Of a stretch of DNA of 14,377 bases, positions 13,489 through 14,377 are shown piece by piece. Both the position numbers and the translations under genes were made by a program. Numbering within the stretch: position 1 is the first letter of the stretch; each line of letters starts with the position of its first letter. The DNA lies in NCBI GenBank assembly GCA_002337925.1, contig DDHB01000079.1:15824-30200 (forward strand), in the 5' to 3' direction. Below the pieces are notes generated by a model, which was given only the letters and a program-made list of their open reading frames with translations, made no database searches and was not told the DNA's origin. This DNA is from Sporomusaceae bacterium UBA1887. Its GTDB lineage: Bacteria; Bacillota; Negativicutes; Sporomusales; DSM-15969.

Positions 13489-14377
13489 TTAGGACAAACG
13501 TTTTTTCAAGCGATAGACGTAAGCCAATACTTCTGCAATAGCTTGATATAATTCGGGCGGTACAGCTTCGCCGATATCTGTAGCGCTATACAGAGAACGA
13601 GCCAACGGTTTATTCTCTACAATTGCTACACCATGCTTCTTGGCAGCATCCTTAATACGTTGAGCCAAAAAATCCTGGCCTTTGGCAACTACTATCGGTG
13701 CCGCCATGTCTTTTTCATACTTAAGCGCAACTGCATAATGAGTAGGGTTCGTTACTACCACACTAGCTTTCGGAATTTCCTGCATCATCCGCTGCATTGC
13801 CATCGCACGCTGACGTTCTTTAATTTTTCCTTTTATTTGTGGATTACCTTCCGATTGCTTAAATTCTTCTTTAATCTCTTGTTTTGACATTTTTAAGCTT
13901 TCATTGTGCTGCCACCATTGGTAAAAATAATCTAACACAGCCAAAACCAAGATAACGGTACCAATCTGAAAAGCAAGTTCAAGAATTAAACTACCAGCTA
14001 GCTGTAAGGATTCAATTAACTCCAGGTTGATTAACTTGGGCAATTCCATTGTTTCTTTCAATATGAAACGATAGATGAAATAGCCAACAACACCGATTTT
14101 AATAAAAGATTTTACCAATTCTACCAGCGAACGTTTGGAAAACAACCGCTGAAATCCAGTTAGGGGATTTAATTTTTCAAACTTGGGCATAATTGGTTCC
14201 AAGGTAAAATGAAACCCAACCTGCAGCATGTTAGCAGCAAGCGATATAATTAATATTACCACCATAACCGGTAATGCCGCTTTTAGAAAAACAATTGCAA
14301 AATCTATAAACAACACATGCGCCTCTACAATTGTAAAATCACTCCTAGCAACTGTAGAAAAAATTAAACGCATGTAA
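13489..14377 (-). CDS. flhB: Flagellar export gate protein FlhB, 5' end outside the window
   Basis: FlhB belongs to the export gate and switches substrate specificity from rod/hook to filament proteins after self-cleavage. About 295 C-terminal residues are visible. Membrane helices are at about 24-55, 86-105 and 125-153 (numbered from the first visible Met). A cytoplasmic linker (KEEFKQSEGNPQIKGKIKER) leads to the cleavage motif NPTH (209-212), followed by the PIVVAKGQD block. Family members usually have about 350 residues or more, so the first helix and N-terminus are missing. The frame stays open to the window edge (a Tyr codon precedes the Met at 14373), so that Met is not taken as the start. 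The gene ends with tandem stops TAATAG just before the flhA ribosome site. Confidence 0.96.
   Translation of the reverse strand, partial: YMRLIFSTVARSDFTIVEAHVLFIDFAIVFLKAALPVMVVILIISLAANMLQVGFHFTLEPIMPKFEKLNPLTGFQRLFSKRSLVELVKSFIKIGVVGYFIYRFILKETMELPKLINLELIESLQLAGSLILELAFQIGTVILVLAVLDYFYQWWQHNESLKMSKQEIKEEFKQSEGNPQIKGKIKERQRAMAMQRMMQEIPKASVVVTNPTHYAVALKYEKDMAAPIVVAKGQDFLAQRIKDAAKKHGVAIVENKPLARSLYSATDIGEAVPPELYQAIAEVLAYVYRLKKRLS

Noticed and set aside
1..14377. CRISPR array, transposon, prophage, tRNA/rRNA or toxin-antitoxin pair
   Set aside because: I saw no spaced direct repeats, transposase or integrase motifs, RNA gene signatures or foreign gene block. The window is continuous motility genes with short spacers.

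Overview
The window is a near-complete stretch of a fla/che (motility and chemotaxis) operon from a low-to-moderate GC Firmicute. Every gene lies on the minus strand, so transcription runs from high to low coordinates. The gene order flhB-flhA-flhF-flhG-[PilZ]-cheB-cheA-cheW-cheC-cheD-[small membrane protein]-sigD-fapA-[small Gln-rich protein]-swrB-like, then rpsB, is the Bacillus subtilis fla/che order with four additions or replacements. The fapA-type gene, the PilZ gene after flhG and the strong AGGAGG-type Shine-Dalgarno (SD) sites would fit Negativicutes (Sporomusa/Pelosinus-like) or a related clostridial lineage. That placement is inference, not proof.

Layout in transcription order. 14377-9424 holds the flagellar export and number/placement genes: flhB (5' end outside the window), flhA, flhF and flhG, tightly packed with gaps of about 1 to 18 nt. 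9397-8735 is a YcgR-type PilZ (c-di-GMP receptor) gene that has no ATG/GTG/TTG at the expected start. 8712-3996 holds the chemotaxis signalling genes cheB, cheA, cheW, cheC and cheD, several joined by overlapping or adjacent stop/start codons. 3977-3645 is an unknown two-helix membrane protein. 3623-2859 is sigD (sigma-28). After an intergenic stretch of about 120 nt with two inverted repeats come fapA (DUF342), an unknown Gln-rich small protein and a SwrB-like (DUF6115) protein. A 174-nt spacer then holds a very good sigma-A promoter and a leader for rpsB, whose first codons end the window.

How it works together: FlhA and FlhB belong to the flagellar type III export gate. FlhF and FlhG set flagellar position and number. 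The PilZ protein probably links c-di-GMP to motility. CheA/CheW is the receptor-coupled kinase complex. CheB, CheD and CheC handle adaptation and CheY-P dephosphorylation. SigD drives late flagellar and chemotaxis genes, and the SwrB-like protein probably supports export-gate assembly.

I see no mobile element, CRISPR array, tRNA or rRNA, and no clearly broken gene. I do not see a new multi-gene system. The points most worth a second look are the apparent non-canonical (AUU/AUC) start of the PilZ gene, the paired hairpins between sigD and fapA, three poorly characterised operon proteins, and a Gly-to-Val change in the conserved N-terminal motif of ribosomal protein S2.
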